Under the pieces are notes generated by a model. It did not search any database and had not been told where the DNA came from. It worked only from the letters and a program-made list of their open reading frames with translations. Of a stretch of 64,000 nucleotides of DNA, positions 45,530-55,155 are shown in pieces; the stretch's first letter is position 1, and each line of letters opens with the position of its first letter. The position numbers and the translations under genes were made by a program. Source of the stretch: Chitinolyticbacter albus (GTDB taxonomy: Bacteria > Pseudomonadota > Gammaproteobacteria > Burkholderiales > Chitinibacteraceae); the NCBI RefSeq assembly GCF_024437655.1, contig NZ_JANBVF010000004.1, positions 1-64,000 of the forward strand. Reading direction: 5' to 3'.

Positions 45530-46570
45530 CTAGCGCCCTCCCAGCCGCGCCAGCAGATGACGTCGTGCGGCGGAATTGAACAGCGCCACACCGATCAAGG
45601 CGACCAGCGAGCCGAGCATCACGTCATTCAGCCGCTCCCGCAGCAGGGCAGCCCCTGCGGCAGCACCCCCGGGCTGCAACGCGATATCGAACAGCAGCAG
45701 GATAAAGGCGGTCAGCGCGGCGCTGTGCAGCCACATATTGTGCACCATGGCCAGCGGCCGGTAGAACGCGAGCAGCAACACCCAGAGCAGCAGCATAGCC
45801 GGATGCGGAGTTAGGTGCGCCAGCAGCCAGGCGCCCGCCACACCGACCAGCGTGCCGAACGCGGTCTGGAACAAACGGCGCAGGCTGTCCGGCCCGTCCG
45901 GACGGATGGCGAACACCGTCGCCGCGGCCACCCAGGCTGGCCTCACGGAATGCAGATCGAGCGCCAGCCACAATGCCGCGCAGCAGGTCACGGCATAGCC
46001 TAACGCGTGACGCCAACCGGCCGTTCTGCCACGGGCGATCTGTTTCACGCTATTGGCGAGCCCAGGATGCTGGCGCGGCAGCGCGCGCGGCCACAGCAGG
46101 CTGTCGATGCCGACCGCAACGAGGCCTGCCGTGACGCCGACGCCGGCAAACGCCAACGCCACGGCGGGTGGCGCCGGTACGAAGGCGTAGATCAGCAACG
46201 CCAGCAGGGCAAAGCGAAAGATCGCCTCCAGCGCGGCGCCACTGCCGTCGGCCCAGCCGGTACCGAATGCCAGCAGCGCGAGCAACAGGAACAGCCAGGG
46301 CGAATCTCCCCCCACCCAATGGCCCAGCACGGCAGCCCCCAGGATCAGCGCCAGCCCGGCCGCCTGCGTCCACAGCCGGTGGCGCAGCGTGCCGCCGAAA
46401 TCGAGAAAGCTGGCATAGAGTCCGCCGATGCCACCCAGCAACACACCCCAGGGCTGCCCCAGCAGCATGGCCGCGACCGCAGGAATGGCCACGGCGACCG
46501 CCGCGCACATCCCCTTGCGCCAGGGCAGCGGCGCATTGCGCAGGGCAAGCAGATGCAGCGGCAGGCGCAT
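45530..46570 (-). CDS. FUSC family inner-membrane protein
   Basis: A 346-residue membrane protein with two bundles of about five spans each (for example AVAVAIPAVAAMLLGQPWGVLLGGIGGLYA and LILGAAVLGHWVGG first; VRPAWVAAATVFAIRPDGPDSLRRLFQTAFGTLVGVAGAWL second). The last block is the FUSC signature, with a conserved R-x-x-x-T-x-x-G-x-x-x-G. FUSC proteins export aromatic acids or amphiphiles in AaeB-type pumps, but the large cytoplasmic domain of AaeB is absent. ATG 46570. It converges with the lipoyl gene and is downstream of aroG on the same strand, beyond a hairpin. Confidence 0.85.
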   Translation of the reverse strand: MRLPLHLLALRNAPLPWRKGMCAAVAVAIPAVAAMLLGQPWGVLLGGIGGLYASFLDFGGTLRHRLWTQAAGLALILGAAVLGHWVGGDSPWLFLLLALLAFGTGWADGSGAALEAIFRFALLALLIYAFVPAPPAVALAFAGVGVTAGLVAVGIDSLLWPRALPRQHPGLANSVKQIARGRTAGWRHALGYAVTCCAALWLALDLHSVRPAWVAAATVFAIRPDGPDSLRRLFQTAFGTLVGVAGAWLLAHLTPHPAMLLLWVLLLAFYRPLAMVHNMWLHSAALTAFILLLFDIALQPGGAAAGAALLRERLNDVMLGSLVALIGVALFNSAARRHLLARLGGR

Positions 46571-46640
46571 GGCGGGTTCCGGCAGGACGATGCCCCAGCA
46601 TAGCGAGCCCGCGCCTGGCGCGGCAACGCCACAAACGACA

Positions 46641-46661
46641 ACGCCCCGCAACGCGGGGCGT
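46641..46661 (-). terminator. terminator after aroG
   Basis: A perfect 9-bp stem (ACGCCCCGC/GCGGGGCGT) with a 3-base loop lies 20 bases past the aroG stop. On the minus strand it is followed by TGTCGTTT, a moderately T-rich tail. Confidence 0.75.
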
Positions 46662-46680
46662 TCGGGCGGCGCCGCAGCGA

Positions 46681-47760
46681 TCAGGCGGTCACGCTTGCCA
46701 GTCGGCTGAATGCGCGGCGCTCGGCCACCGCGTTGGCCAAATCAGCCACCAGCTGTTCCGTCGCTTCCCAGCCGATGCACGCGTCGGTGATCGACTGGCC
46801 ATAGCAGGCGGCCTGATCGCCGACCAGCTCCTGGCGACCTTCGACCAGGTGCGATTCGATCATCACGCCAAACAGGCCATCATTGCCAGCCGAAACCTGG
46901 GCGCAGACGTCGTTGCAGACCTCCACTTGGCGGCGGTAGTCCTTGCGGCTGTTGGCATGGCTGAAATCGACCATCACCTTCTGCGGCAGGCCGGAGGCGG
47001 CCAGATCCGCCTGCGCTGCGCGCACGTGGTTGGCATCGTAGTTCGGTTCCTTGCCGCCGCGCAGGATGACGTGGCAATCCGGATTGCCGGCAGTGGACAC
47101 GATGGCCGAGTGGCCGTACTTGGTCACCGACAGGAAATGGTGCGAACGACCGGCGGCATGGATCGCATCGATGGCGATTTTGAGGTTGCCGTCGGTGCCA
47201 TTCTTGAAGCCGACCGGACACGACAGGCCGGAGGACAGTTCGCGGTGCACCTGCGATTCGGTGGTGCGCGCGCCGATGGCGCCCCAGCTCATCAGGTCGG
47301 CCACATACTGCGGCGTGATCATGTCAAGGAACTCGCCCGCCGTTGGCAAGGCCATGTCGTTCAGGTCGAGCAACAATTTGCGAGCGATGCGCAGGCCGTC
47401 GTTGATATTGAAGCTGCCGTTCAGGTACGGATCGTTGATCAGCCCCTTCCAGCCCACCGTGGTGCGCGGCTTCTCGAAATACACGCGCATCACGATCTCG
47501 AGCCGATCCTTGTACTGCTCGCGCAGCACCTTGAGCTTGCGACCGTATTCGAGCGCGGCATCGATATCGTGGATGGAACACGGGCCGACGATCACCAGCA
47601 GGCGGTCATCCTGGTTGTTCAGGATGCGATGGATGGCCTGCCGGGTTTCAAACGCAGTGGCCGACGCCGTCTCGGTGACAGGATATTTCTCGAGCAGCGC
47701 GATCGGGGGCAGCAGCTCCTTGATCTCGCGGATGCGTACGTCGTCGGTCTGGTATTGCAT
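46681..47760 (-). CDS. aroG: 3-deoxy-7-phosphoheptulonate (DAHP) synthase
   Basis: A 359-residue type I-alpha DAHP synthase that joins phosphoenolpyruvate and erythrose 4-phosphate, the first step of the shikimate pathway. VIVGPCSIHD (metal Cys, about residue 60), MRVYFEKPRTTVGWKG, PTAGEFLD, GARTTESQVHRELSSGLSCPVGFKNGTDG and VMVDFSHANSRKD are all intact. The feedback specificity (Phe, Tyr or Trp) is not readable. ATG 47760 is taken from the family start MQYQTDDVRI. Monocistronic. Confidence 0.97.
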   Translation of the reverse strand: MQYQTDDVRIREIKELLPPIALLEKYPVTETASATAFETRQAIHRILNNQDDRLLVIVGPCSIHDIDAALEYGRKLKVLREQYKDRLEIVMRVYFEKPRTTVGWKGLINDPYLNGSFNINDGLRIARKLLLDLNDMALPTAGEFLDMITPQYVADLMSWGAIGARTTESQVHRELSSGLSCPVGFKNGTDGNLKIAIDAIHAAGRSHHFLSVTKYGHSAIVSTAGNPDCHVILRGGKEPNYDANHVRAAQADLAASGLPQKVMVDFSHANSRKDYRRQVEVCNDVCAQVSAGNDGLFGVMIESHLVEGRQELVGDQAACYGQSITDACIGWEATEQLVADLANAVAERRAFSRLASVTA

Positions 47761-47854
47761 AAGCGGTCCTGGCAGCACGGCGACAGCACCTGTGAAGTGA
47801 CAGGCTATCGTATGTCGCAATGCATTAAATTTTGGCGAAGGGCTAGATTAGCGC

Positions 47855-48277
47855 CTAACGACAGTCCGCGCAAATGCCTTTGACCGTGATTTCAACGGCT
47901 TCGGCGGCGAATCCGGAGGGCAGGGTGACCGGCAGATCGGCGCTCACATCCTCCAGGCAATAGAAATGCCCGCAGACATGGCAGTGGAAGTGGGCGTGGC
48001 GGTGCGGTGCCGGCGCCACCGAGAAACGCCAGACGCGATCGTCGCCCGCCAGCTTGTGCGCAAGGCCCACCTCGGTCAGCCATTCGAGCACGCGATAGAC
48101 GGTGACGCGGTCGGCGTCATCCTCCAGTACCGCGAGGACATCCTGATGCGACAAGGGGCGCTGCGCATCGAGCAGCACCTGCAACACCTTGACCCGCCAC
48201 GGGGTGATGCGCGCACCGGACCGGGCGACCAGCGCGCGCGCATTGCGCTCCGCGTCGTCCGGCGTACGCGCGGGCAT
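47855..48277 (-). CDS. Fur family regulator, Zur-like
   Basis: A 140-residue Fur-family repressor. The winged helix holds ARITPWRVKVLQVLLDAQRPLSHQDVLAVL and the recognition helix ADRVTVYRVLEWLTEVGLAHKL. The metal-sensing part has HRHAHFHCHVCGHFYCLEDV (the structural zinc C-x-x-C) and a C-terminal ICADC pair. Two C-x-x-C pairs and the divergent linker suit Zur better than Fur. ATG 48277 lies two bases past the dksA stop, so it is the second gene of a dksA operon and zinc control of that unit is plausible. Confidence 0.8.
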   Translation of the reverse strand: MPARTPDDAERNARALVARSGARITPWRVKVLQVLLDAQRPLSHQDVLAVLEDDADRVTVYRVLEWLTEVGLAHKLAGDDRVWRFSVAPAPHRHAHFHCHVCGHFYCLEDVSADLPVTLPSGFAAEAVEITVKGICADCR

Positions 48278-48279
48278 GG

Positions 48280-48696
48280 TCAATCCGCGTACTGGCGCTT
48301 CATGCGCTCGCGGCGTTCCTGCGCTTCCAGCGATAGCGATGCGGTCGGGCGAGCCACGAGGCGCGCGAGGCCGATTGGCTCGCCGGTATCCTCGCAATAG
48401 CCGTAAGAACCGTCGTCAATCTTGCGCACGGTGGAATCGATTTTCAGCAAAAGCTTGCGCTCGCGATCGCGGGTGCGCAGCTCCAGCGCGTACTCTTCCT
48501 CGAGCGTGGCGCGATCAGCCGGATCGGGCGTGGCTTCCTGCTCCTGCAGATGCTGGCTGGTCTGGTTGGCGTTGGCCAGCAGCTCGGCCTTCATCTGCAA
48601 TAGCCTTTCCCTGAAGAACGCCAGGTGGTCGGCGTTCATGTAATCCTCTTCCGAACCGTTCCAGGCGAGGATGTCTTGTTCCGTGAGTTTGGCCAT
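48280..48696 (-). CDS. dksA: RNA polymerase-binding factor DksA (cysteine-poor type)
   Basis: A 138-residue DksA that enters the RNA polymerase secondary channel and, with ppGpp, retunes rRNA and amino-acid promoters. The coiled coil (about 35-110) keeps the tip motif PDPADRATLEEE. The globular end reads YGYCEDTGEPIGLARLVARPTASLSLEAQERRE. Of the four zinc cysteines of the E. coli protein only the first remains (the others are T, S and A), as in zinc-independent DksA2-like proteins. ATG 48696. It is followed after two bases by the Zur-like gene. Confidence 0.95.
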   Translation of the reverse strand: MAKLTEQDILAWNGSEEDYMNADHLAFFRERLLQMKAELLANANQTSQHLQEQEATPDPADRATLEEEYALELRTRDRERKLLLKIDSTVRKIDDGSYGYCEDTGEPIGLARLVARPTASLSLEAQERRERMKRQYAD

Positions 48697-48821
48697 CGTT
48701 GTGCTCGCTTCTCAGAACTACGGGCGGGAGCTTACAGGCGCTCACCCGCCAAATGGGCAAGGAGCTTAATCAGTTAGTGTACGCCGCGCAATACGCACGA
48801 ACACTGCTGCCACACTCCCGC

Positions 48822-49124
48822 CTACTGCGCCAACACCCAGCGCACAATGGTACGCAGGTCCTGATCACCAATCTGTTGTGCCGGCATCGGAATCTGGCCC
48901 CAGACACCGCCGCCGCCTTGCTTGATCTTGGCCATCAGCTTCGCTTCGATACCCTTCTGGCCACGGTATTTCTTGGCAATTTCCTTGTACGCCGGACCGA
49001 CGATCTTGTGATCAACGGCATGACAGGCCAGGCAGTTGTACTTGGCTGCCACCTTGGCGCCATCCTCGGCGGCGAAGCTACAGCACGCGGCAAAGGCAAA
49101 CATGAGGGCAACGATCAGACGCAT
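48822..49124 (-). CDS. class I cytochrome c (c551/c552 type)
   Basis: A 100-residue periplasmic electron carrier. A signal peptide (1-19, ending CSFA-AED) precedes a mature part with haem motif CLACH (31-35), the KIVGPAYKEIAKKY segment and axial Met in IPMPAQ (about residue 80). This is the pattern of cytochrome c551/c552, which feed terminal oxidases or nitrite reductase. No oxidase gene is near. ATG 49124. It is divergent from the TonB-like gene across 182 bases. Confidence 0.94.
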   Translation of the reverse strand: MRLIVALMFAFAACCSFAAEDGAKVAAKYNCLACHAVDHKIVGPAYKEIAKKYRGQKGIEAKLMAKIKQGGGGVWGQIPMPAQQIGDQDLRTIVRWVLAQ

Positions 49125-49306
49125 GGAACGCTTCTCTTACAGTGGGCTATAGCGCAGTTTATGCAAGCCCCCCACCCAAGGCAAACGGCAATCCCGGCCG
49201 CGCATCCCGTGCCGCACGACGACTACGCACCCCACCACGCAGCCGGCCCCTGGCCCTATGCTACACTCGGCCGATTCTAGAAACCGGCTTCGCTTACGGA
49301 AAGACA

Positions 49307-50167
49307 ATGGATCGCGCGCAACGTTTCATGGCCTCGGCAGTGCTCCTGTCCATGCTGCTGCATGCCGCACCGATTCTCGGCATCCGTTTTGTCATGCCCG
49401 ACCCCAAGACGCTGTTTTCCAGCCAGCCGCTGGAAGTGGTGCTGGTCAACCAGCGCACCGAAAGCGCGCCGACCAAGGCCGATGTCGAAGCCCAGGCCAA
49501 TCTGGATGGCGGTGGCAATACCGACGCCGAAAACCGCCGGGTGAAGAGCCCCCTGCCGGTGCAATCGCAGGAGGCCTCGGTCGAACTCGAGCGCACCCAA
49601 CGCAAGCAGAAGCAGCTGGAGCAGGAAGCGCAACAGCTGATGACCAAGCTCGATCGCCGCGACGCCACGCTGCCCGCGTCGCAAAAGAGCGACAAGCCGG
49701 CCGATTCGCAGGACGGGCTCGACCAGGAAGACCTGCGCCAGCAGGCACACGAGCTCTCGGGCTCCGCCGCGCAGATCAGCAAGCGCTGGGAGCAGTACCA
49801 GACCCGGCCGCGCAAGACCTTCATCGGCGCCCGCTCGCGCGAATACCGCTTCGCCCGCTATGTCGAGGACTGGCGAATGAAGGTGGAGCGACTCGGCAAC
49901 CTCTCCTACCCGACCGACAAGTACGGGCAGAAGCTCTACGGCCGGTTGTTGCTCAATATCGAGATCGACGCCAACGGCAATCTCGTCGTCGCCGAAGTCG
50001 GCCGCTCGTCCGGCAATGCCGAGCTCGATGCCGCTGCGCTCGCCATCGTCAAGCGGGCCGCGCCGTTCGGCCCGTTCCCGCCGGAAATCCGCAAGGACAC
50101 CGACATCATCGGCATCAGCCGCACCTGGACCTTCGCCAAGGGCGATTCGGTGATCGGGGACGATTGA
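49307..50167 (+). CDS. TonB-like energy transducer
   Basis: A 286-residue protein with an N-terminal anchor ([20 protein letters not shown], residues 7-26). A charged, Gln-rich coiled-coil linker (about 95-170, [24 protein letters not shown]) follows. The TonB C-terminal domain spans about 195-280 ([23 protein letters not shown] ... [25 protein letters not shown]). The usual Pro-Lys linker is replaced by coiled coil, as in TolA. ATG 49307 has GGAAAG upstream. Its stop overlaps ruvC (TGATG). No ExbBD is adjacent, though exbBD lies at 24354-25503. Confidence 0.85.
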   Translation: MDRAQRFMASAVLLSMLLHAAPILGIRFVMPDPKTLFSSQPLEVVLVNQRTESAPTKADVEAQANLDGGGNTDAENRRVKSPLPVQSQEASVELERTQRKQKQLEQEAQQLMTKLDRRDATLPASQKSDKPADSQDGLDQEDLRQQAHELSGSAAQISKRWEQYQTRPRKTFIGARSREYRFARYVEDWRMKVERLGNLSYPTDKYGQKLYGRLLLNIEIDANGNLVVAEVGRSSGNAELDAAALAIVKRAAPFGPFPPEIRKDTDIIGISRTWTFAKGDSVIGDD

Positions 50168-50688
50168 TGCGCGTGCTCGGCATCGACCCGGGCTCGCGCG
50201 TCGCCGGTTTCGGCGTCATCGACGTGGTCGGCCAGAACCGGCACTACGTCGCTTCCGGCTGCATCAAGACCCCCACCAACGGCACGCTGCCCGAGCGGGT
50301 GAAGGCCTTGCTCGATGGTATCGCCCAGGTGGTCACCACCTACCAGCCCGACATCGCCGCGGTCGAGATCGTGTTCGTCAACGTCAACCCGCAGTCGACG
50401 CTGCTGCTGGGGCAGGCGCGCGGCGCCATCGTCGCCGGCCTCGTTACCGCCAACCTGCCGATCGCCGAATACACGGCGCTGCAGGTGAAGCAGGCGGTGG
50501 TCGGCAATGGCCATGCCGACAAGGATCAGGTCGGCCATATGGTGCAGCGGCTCTTGCGGCTTTCCGGCATACCGCAGGCCGATGCGGCCGATGCGCTCGC
50601 GGTGGCACTGACGCACGCCCAGCACCAGGGCGGCGCGATCAAGCAGCTTGGCGGCGGCCTGACCATCCGTCGTGGTCGCCTGGGCTAG
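50167..50688 (+). CDS. ruvC: Holliday junction endonuclease RuvC
   Basis: A 173-residue resolvase that cuts Holliday junctions symmetrically in the RuvABC complex. The catalytic acids are Asp7 in [12 protein letters not shown], Glu in [15 protein letters not shown] (about 67), and two Asp in [16 protein letters not shown] (about 139 and 142). [11 protein letters not shown] is the conserved core helix. ATG 50167 overlaps the TonB-like stop by one base. A dispersed repeat follows at once, then ruvA beyond one small gene. Confidence 0.97.
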   Translation: MRVLGIDPGSRVAGFGVIDVVGQNRHYVASGCIKTPTNGTLPERVKALLDGIAQVVTTYQPDIAAVEIVFVNVNPQSTLLLGQARGAIVAGLVTANLPIAEYTALQVKQAVVGNGHADKDQVGHMVQRLLRLSGIPQADAADALAVALTHAQHQGGAIKQLGGGLTIRRGRLG

Positions 50689-50706
50689 GCGCAGTTGCAC
50701 CTTCGA

Positions 50707-50816
50707 GGGGCTAACAAAACCCTTCTGGCTACGTTGCACTCACTTGCCGTACGCCTTGTAACTGTCTGCGTTTCGCGCTTCTTGCCAGAGCCGCTGCGCT
50801 GGGTTTTGTTCGCCCC
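50707..50816. repeat. dispersed repeat with terminal inverted repeats, copy 2
   Basis: A 110-bp element with 16-bp terminal inverted repeats and one mismatch (50707-50722 and 50801-50816, sharing ACAAAACCC with copy 1). Outer bases CGCAGTT (50690-50696) and AACTGCG (50824-50830) also pair. Read on the plus strand it has CGTTGCACTCACTTGCCGTAC, then CTGTCTGCGTTTCGCGC, then TTGCCAG, the same order as the minus strand of 13425-13537. The copies are thus oppositely oriented. It lies between ruvC and the zinc-ribbon gene. Confidence 0.85.
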
Positions 50817-50879
50817 ACTAAGGAACTGCGGTTGCTGGCCGCCGTCTGATCGTTTTCGCAACCCGCTACGAGGTAGAAC

Positions 50880-51185
50880 ATGGATTGTCCCGTCTGCAAG
50901 ACCACACAATTGGTGATGAGCGAGCGCGCAGGCGTCGAGATCGACTACTGCCCGCAATGCCGCGGTGTCTGGCTCGATCGGGGTGAACTCGACAAGATCA
51001 TCGAGCGCGCAGCGCGCGAGATGGCCCCGTCGCCCCAGCAAGCGCAGCCCGCCGCGGCGCCGGCCTACCAACAACCGCAGCAACCGCAACAATTCCAGCA
51101 GCCGCAGCAATACCATGGCGATCACTACCAGAAAGGCCACAAGCCTTATCGCAAGAAGAGCTTCCTCGAAGAACTGTTCGACTGA
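50880..51185 (+). CDS. TFIIB-type zinc-ribbon protein
   Basis: A 101-residue protein. The N-terminal zf-TFIIB domain has two C-x-x-C pairs (MDCPVCKTTQLV and IDYCPQCRGVWLDRGELDKII), the standard DUF/zf-TFIIB form. A Gln/Pro-rich low-complexity stretch (about 55-80: QQPQQPQQFQQPQQY) and a basic end KPYRKKSFLEELFD follow. Such proteins are widespread and their role is unknown. A GAGG element precedes the ATG. It sits within the ruv region. Confidence 0.88.
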   Translation: MDCPVCKTTQLVMSERAGVEIDYCPQCRGVWLDRGELDKIIERAAREMAPSPQQAQPAAAPAYQQPQQPQQFQQPQQYHGDHYQKGHKPYRKKSFLEELFD

Positions 51186-51322
51186 GGCTGCGGTAAAAGG
51201 GCTCGTCGCGGGCGTCGCCTGAGCGCGCCCGCCCCTGTTCAATCGCGCGATCGCGCCGCTGCCTGGCGGCGCGATTTGCCATCCGCCGTATACTGGTGCC
51301 TTTCCCCACCCAGGTTCCGCCC

Positions 51323-51925
51323 ATGATCGGTCACCTCGCCGGCAAGCTGCTGGAAAAACAACCACCGCAGATCGTGCTCGACGTGCATGGCGTCGGCTAC
51401 GAGCTCGATGTGCCGATGAGCACCTTCTACGTGCTGCCTGCACTGGGCGCCGACGCGCAGCTCTATACCCACATGGTGGTGCGCGAGGATGCGCAGCTGC
51501 TGTATGGCTTCGCCACGCGCGCCGAGCGCGACCTGTTCCGCCATTTGATCAAGATCACCGGTATCGGCGCCAAGATCGCGCTCGCCATCCTGTCCGGCCT
51601 GTCCAGCGACGAGCTGGCGCTGGCCATCGCCAGCGAAGACGTGGCACGCCTGTCCAAGGTGCCCGGCATCGGCAAGAAGACCGCCGAGCGGCTGGTGCTG
51701 GAACTGAAAGGCAAGCTTGGCAGCCTGCCGACTTCCGCTGCCGTCGCCGCCAAGGTCAGCGGTCCGCTGTTCGCCGCGGACGACGCTACGAGCGACGTCC
51801 AGCACGCGCTCTTGGCGCTGGGCTACAACGAGCGCGAAGCCGCCGCCGCGATCAAGGCGCTGCCGGTGGATGTGAGCGTCAACGACGGCATCCGGCTGGC
51901 GCTGAAGAGCCTGGCCAAGGTCTAG
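51323..51925 (+). CDS. ruvA: Holliday junction helicase subunit RuvA
   Basis: A 200-residue RuvA, the tetramer that holds the junction for the RuvB motors. The start [28 protein letters not shown] is the OB-fold. Two helix-hairpin-helix motifs follow ([17 protein letters not shown] and [19 protein letters not shown], about 70-135). The C-terminal domain III ([22 protein letters not shown]) contacts RuvB. ATG 51323; nine upstream codons are dropped. Confidence 0.97.
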   Translation: MIGHLAGKLLEKQPPQIVLDVHGVGYELDVPMSTFYVLPALGADAQLYTHMVVREDAQLLYGFATRAERDLFRHLIKITGIGAKIALAILSGLSSDELALAIASEDVARLSKVPGIGKKTAERLVLELKGKLGSLPTSAAVAAKVSGPLFAADDATSDVQHALLALGYNEREAAAAIKALPVDVSVNDGIRLALKSLAKV

Positions 51926-51960
51926 CGCCGGCCCGCCCTACCAGATAGAGGAGTGGATCG

Positions 51961-52710
51961 ATGTCCAATGTCGCAGTGCTGATCGACGCCGACAATGTGT
52001 CGCCTAACTGGATCGAGCAGGTGCTCAAGGAAGCGGGCACGCTCGGCACGCTGGCGCTCAAGCGCGTGTATGGCGACTTCAGTCGCCACGAGAAATCGTG
52101 GCGCGAGCTGTGTGCCCGCTTCGCCATCCACCCGGTGCAGCAGTTTCCCAATACCAAGGGCAAGAACGCGTCCGACATCGCCATGGTGATCGACGCCATG
52201 GACCTGCTGCACTCGCAGCGCTACACCAGCTTCTGCCTCGTCTCCAGCGATAGCGATTTCAGCCGGCTCGCGACGAGGTTGCGCGAGGATGGCGTGCAGG
52301 TATGGGGCTTTGGCGAACAGAAGACACCGGAAGCGTTCGTGAAGGCGTGCAGCAAGTTCGTCTACGTCGAAATCCTGCAGCCGTCCGCGACCGAGGAAAG
52401 CGACGCCGCGAGCGAGGCGGGTGGCGAGCAGGAAAACCGCCAGTTGCTGCCGGTCGATCGCAAACTGAAGCGCCTGCTGTCCGATGCGATCGCGCAGATT
52501 TCGGATGACGACGGCTGGACCAACCTCGGCAGCCTCGGCAGCCTGCTGGTACAGGTTCGCCCCGATTTCGATGCACGCAACTACGGCTATTCCAAGCTTT
52601 CCAGCCTGATCAAGGCGTCCAGCTGGTTCGAGCTGCAAAGCGCCGGCGCCAACGGTGGCCGCTCGCCGCTGGTGCGGCTCAAGCCCAAGGCCAGGACCAG
52701 CAAGGCTTGA
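51961..52710 (+). CDS. NYN-domain plus LOTUS (OST-HTH) protein, LabA/DUF88 type
   Basis: A 249-residue protein. The NYN (PIN-like) domain at 1-145 has the acidic residues of an RNase site in LIDADNVSP, NASDIAMVIDAMDLL and SSDSDFSRLATRL. After an acidic linker, the LOTUS/OST-HTH domain (about 165-240) reads LKRLLSDAIAQISDDDGWTNLGSLGSLL ... YGYSKLSSLIKAS. LOTUS domains bind RNA (G-quadruplex in some reports). It is likely a nuclease acting on RNA. AGGAG precedes ATG 51961. It lies between ruvA and the PAP2 gene, overlapping the latter by 4 bases. Confidence 0.92.
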   Translation: MSNVAVLIDADNVSPNWIEQVLKEAGTLGTLALKRVYGDFSRHEKSWRELCARFAIHPVQQFPNTKGKNASDIAMVIDAMDLLHSQRYTSFCLVSSDSDFSRLATRLREDGVQVWGFGEQKTPEAFVKACSKFVYVEILQPSATEESDAASEAGGEQENRQLLPVDRKLKRLLSDAIAQISDDDGWTNLGSLGSLLVQVRPDFDARNYGYSKLSSLIKASSWFELQSAGANGGRSPLVRLKPKARTSKA

Positions 52711-53299
52711 GGCTGGCGACACCGATCGCGGGCTTCGCCGCGCTGGCCTATGCGCTGTTGGCCGCCAGCCTGTCCGCGCCTTGGCTCAGCCGGCTCGATG
52801 CCGCCGCTTTCGCCCTGCTCTACGACGCGCGACCGGCCTGGGTGCAACTGGCGGTGATGCTGGGCTGGTGCGGCAGTCTGGCCGGTACGCTGACCGTTTC
52901 CACCTTGCTCGGCCTTGCGCTGCGCCGGCTCGGCCGCGCGGCATGGCCGGGCCTGCCGCTGTTCCTGGCCTGCGTGTGGGGCGTGAACTGGCTGCTCAAG
53001 TCCGCCACCGCCCGGCCCCGCCCCGGGCTTGAAGCGCTGATGGCAACGCATAGCTCGTCCTTTCCCAGCGGCCATGCGATGGGCGCCGCGGCGCTGGGCC
53101 TGGCTGCGGCCTGGCTGATGTCCCAGCGCTGGCCGTCGCGACAGGCGCTGTGGTGGCCGTTGGGCGTGATCTGGCTGCTATCCGGCGGCCTCGCCCGCGT
53201 AGTGCTGGGCGTGCATCATTTCTCCGATATCATGGCCGGGTACATGGCGGCCGTGGTGCTGGTCGCCGGCTTTCACTCCCTTGCCGGCCGTTTTTCCCG

Positions 53300-53303
<4 letters not shown>
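52707..53303 (+). CDS. PAP2 family phosphatase
   Basis: A 198-residue membrane phosphatase, likely acting on undecaprenyl pyrophosphate or phosphatidate. The three PAP2 motifs are [10 protein letters not shown] (about 95-104), FPSGHAMG (about 118-125) and [15 protein letters not shown] (about 163-177), all with the catalytic His/Arg. About five spans are seen. The start is TTG at 52707, embedded in the preceding stop (TTGA), which is rare but supported by the context. Its stop overlaps the ruvB ATG (ATGA). Confidence 0.9.
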
Positions 53304-54346
<1,043 letters not shown>

Positions 54347-54461
54347 GTCGGGGGGGTGACGCCTTAAGCTGCAGGCGCCACGGGTTTACGGCATTATTTC
54401 GTGTCATCGTAAGGCCGGTGTGCTGTAAAAACAGCCGGAAACTGAATACAGGGAGAACAGG

Positions 54462-55145
54462 GTGGACGTTGCAATCGGCGCACAAGACATGTCGATACTG
54501 ACGCTGGTGCTGGAAGCCAGCTTCGTCGTGCAACTGGTCATGGGCATCCTTGCCCTGCTGTCGCTGCTGTCGTGGTGGCACATTTTCAGCAAGTTCTTCA
54601 CGCTGAAATCGGCGCTCCGCCGCACCGACGAGTTCGAGGACCGCTTCTGGGGCGGCACGGATCTGGCTGCGCTGTACGACAATACCCGGCGCAACAACAA
54701 CATCGGGCTGGAGAAGATCTTCGTCGCCGGCTTCACCGAATTCCAGAAGCTGCGCCAGCGCGGCGGCATGGAGCTGTCGGACATCATGGACGGCACCCGC
54801 CGCGCCATGCGCGCCGCTACGCAGCGCGAGGTCGATTTCCTCGACAAGCACACGGCTTTCCTCGCCTCGGTCGGTTCGGTCTCGCCCTATATCGGCCTGT
54901 TTGGCACCGTCTGGGGCATCATGCATGCCTTCCGCGGCCTGGCGAACGTGGGCCAGGCGACGCTTGCCACCGTCGCGCCCGGCATTGCCGAAGCGCTCGT
55001 CGCCACCGCGATTGGCCTCTTTGCCGCGATTCCGGCGACCGTGGCGTACAACCGCTTCGCGCACGATGTCGATGGCCTCGCCAACCGCTTCGATGCGTTC
55101 TCCGAGGAATTCCTCAACATCCTGCAGCGGCAGGCCGCGAAGTAA
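54462..55145 (+). CDS. tolQ: Tol-Pal proton channel protein TolQ
   Basis: A 227-residue inner-membrane channel. Three spans are seen (about 12-38 LTLVLEASFVVQLVMGILALLSLLSWW; 130-155 VGSVSPYIGLFGTVWGIMHAF; 170-195 GIAEALVATAIGLFAAIPATVAYN). The G-T-V-W-G-I and A-T-A-I-G-L-x-A-A-I-P segments line the channel. TolQR power TolA to draw the outer membrane in at division. The start is GTG 54462 with a GGGAGA element. There is no ybgC thioesterase gene before it, which often opens this operon. Confidence 0.97.
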   Translation: MDVAIGAQDMSILTLVLEASFVVQLVMGILALLSLLSWWHIFSKFFTLKSALRRTDEFEDRFWGGTDLAALYDNTRRNNNIGLEKIFVAGFTEFQKLRQRGGMELSDIMDGTRRAMRAATQREVDFLDKHTAFLASVGSVSPYIGLFGTVWGIMHAFRGLANVGQATLATVAPGIAEALVATAIGLFAAIPATVAYNRFAHDVDGLANRFDAFSEEFLNILQRQAAK

Positions 55146-55155
55146 GGGGAACGCC

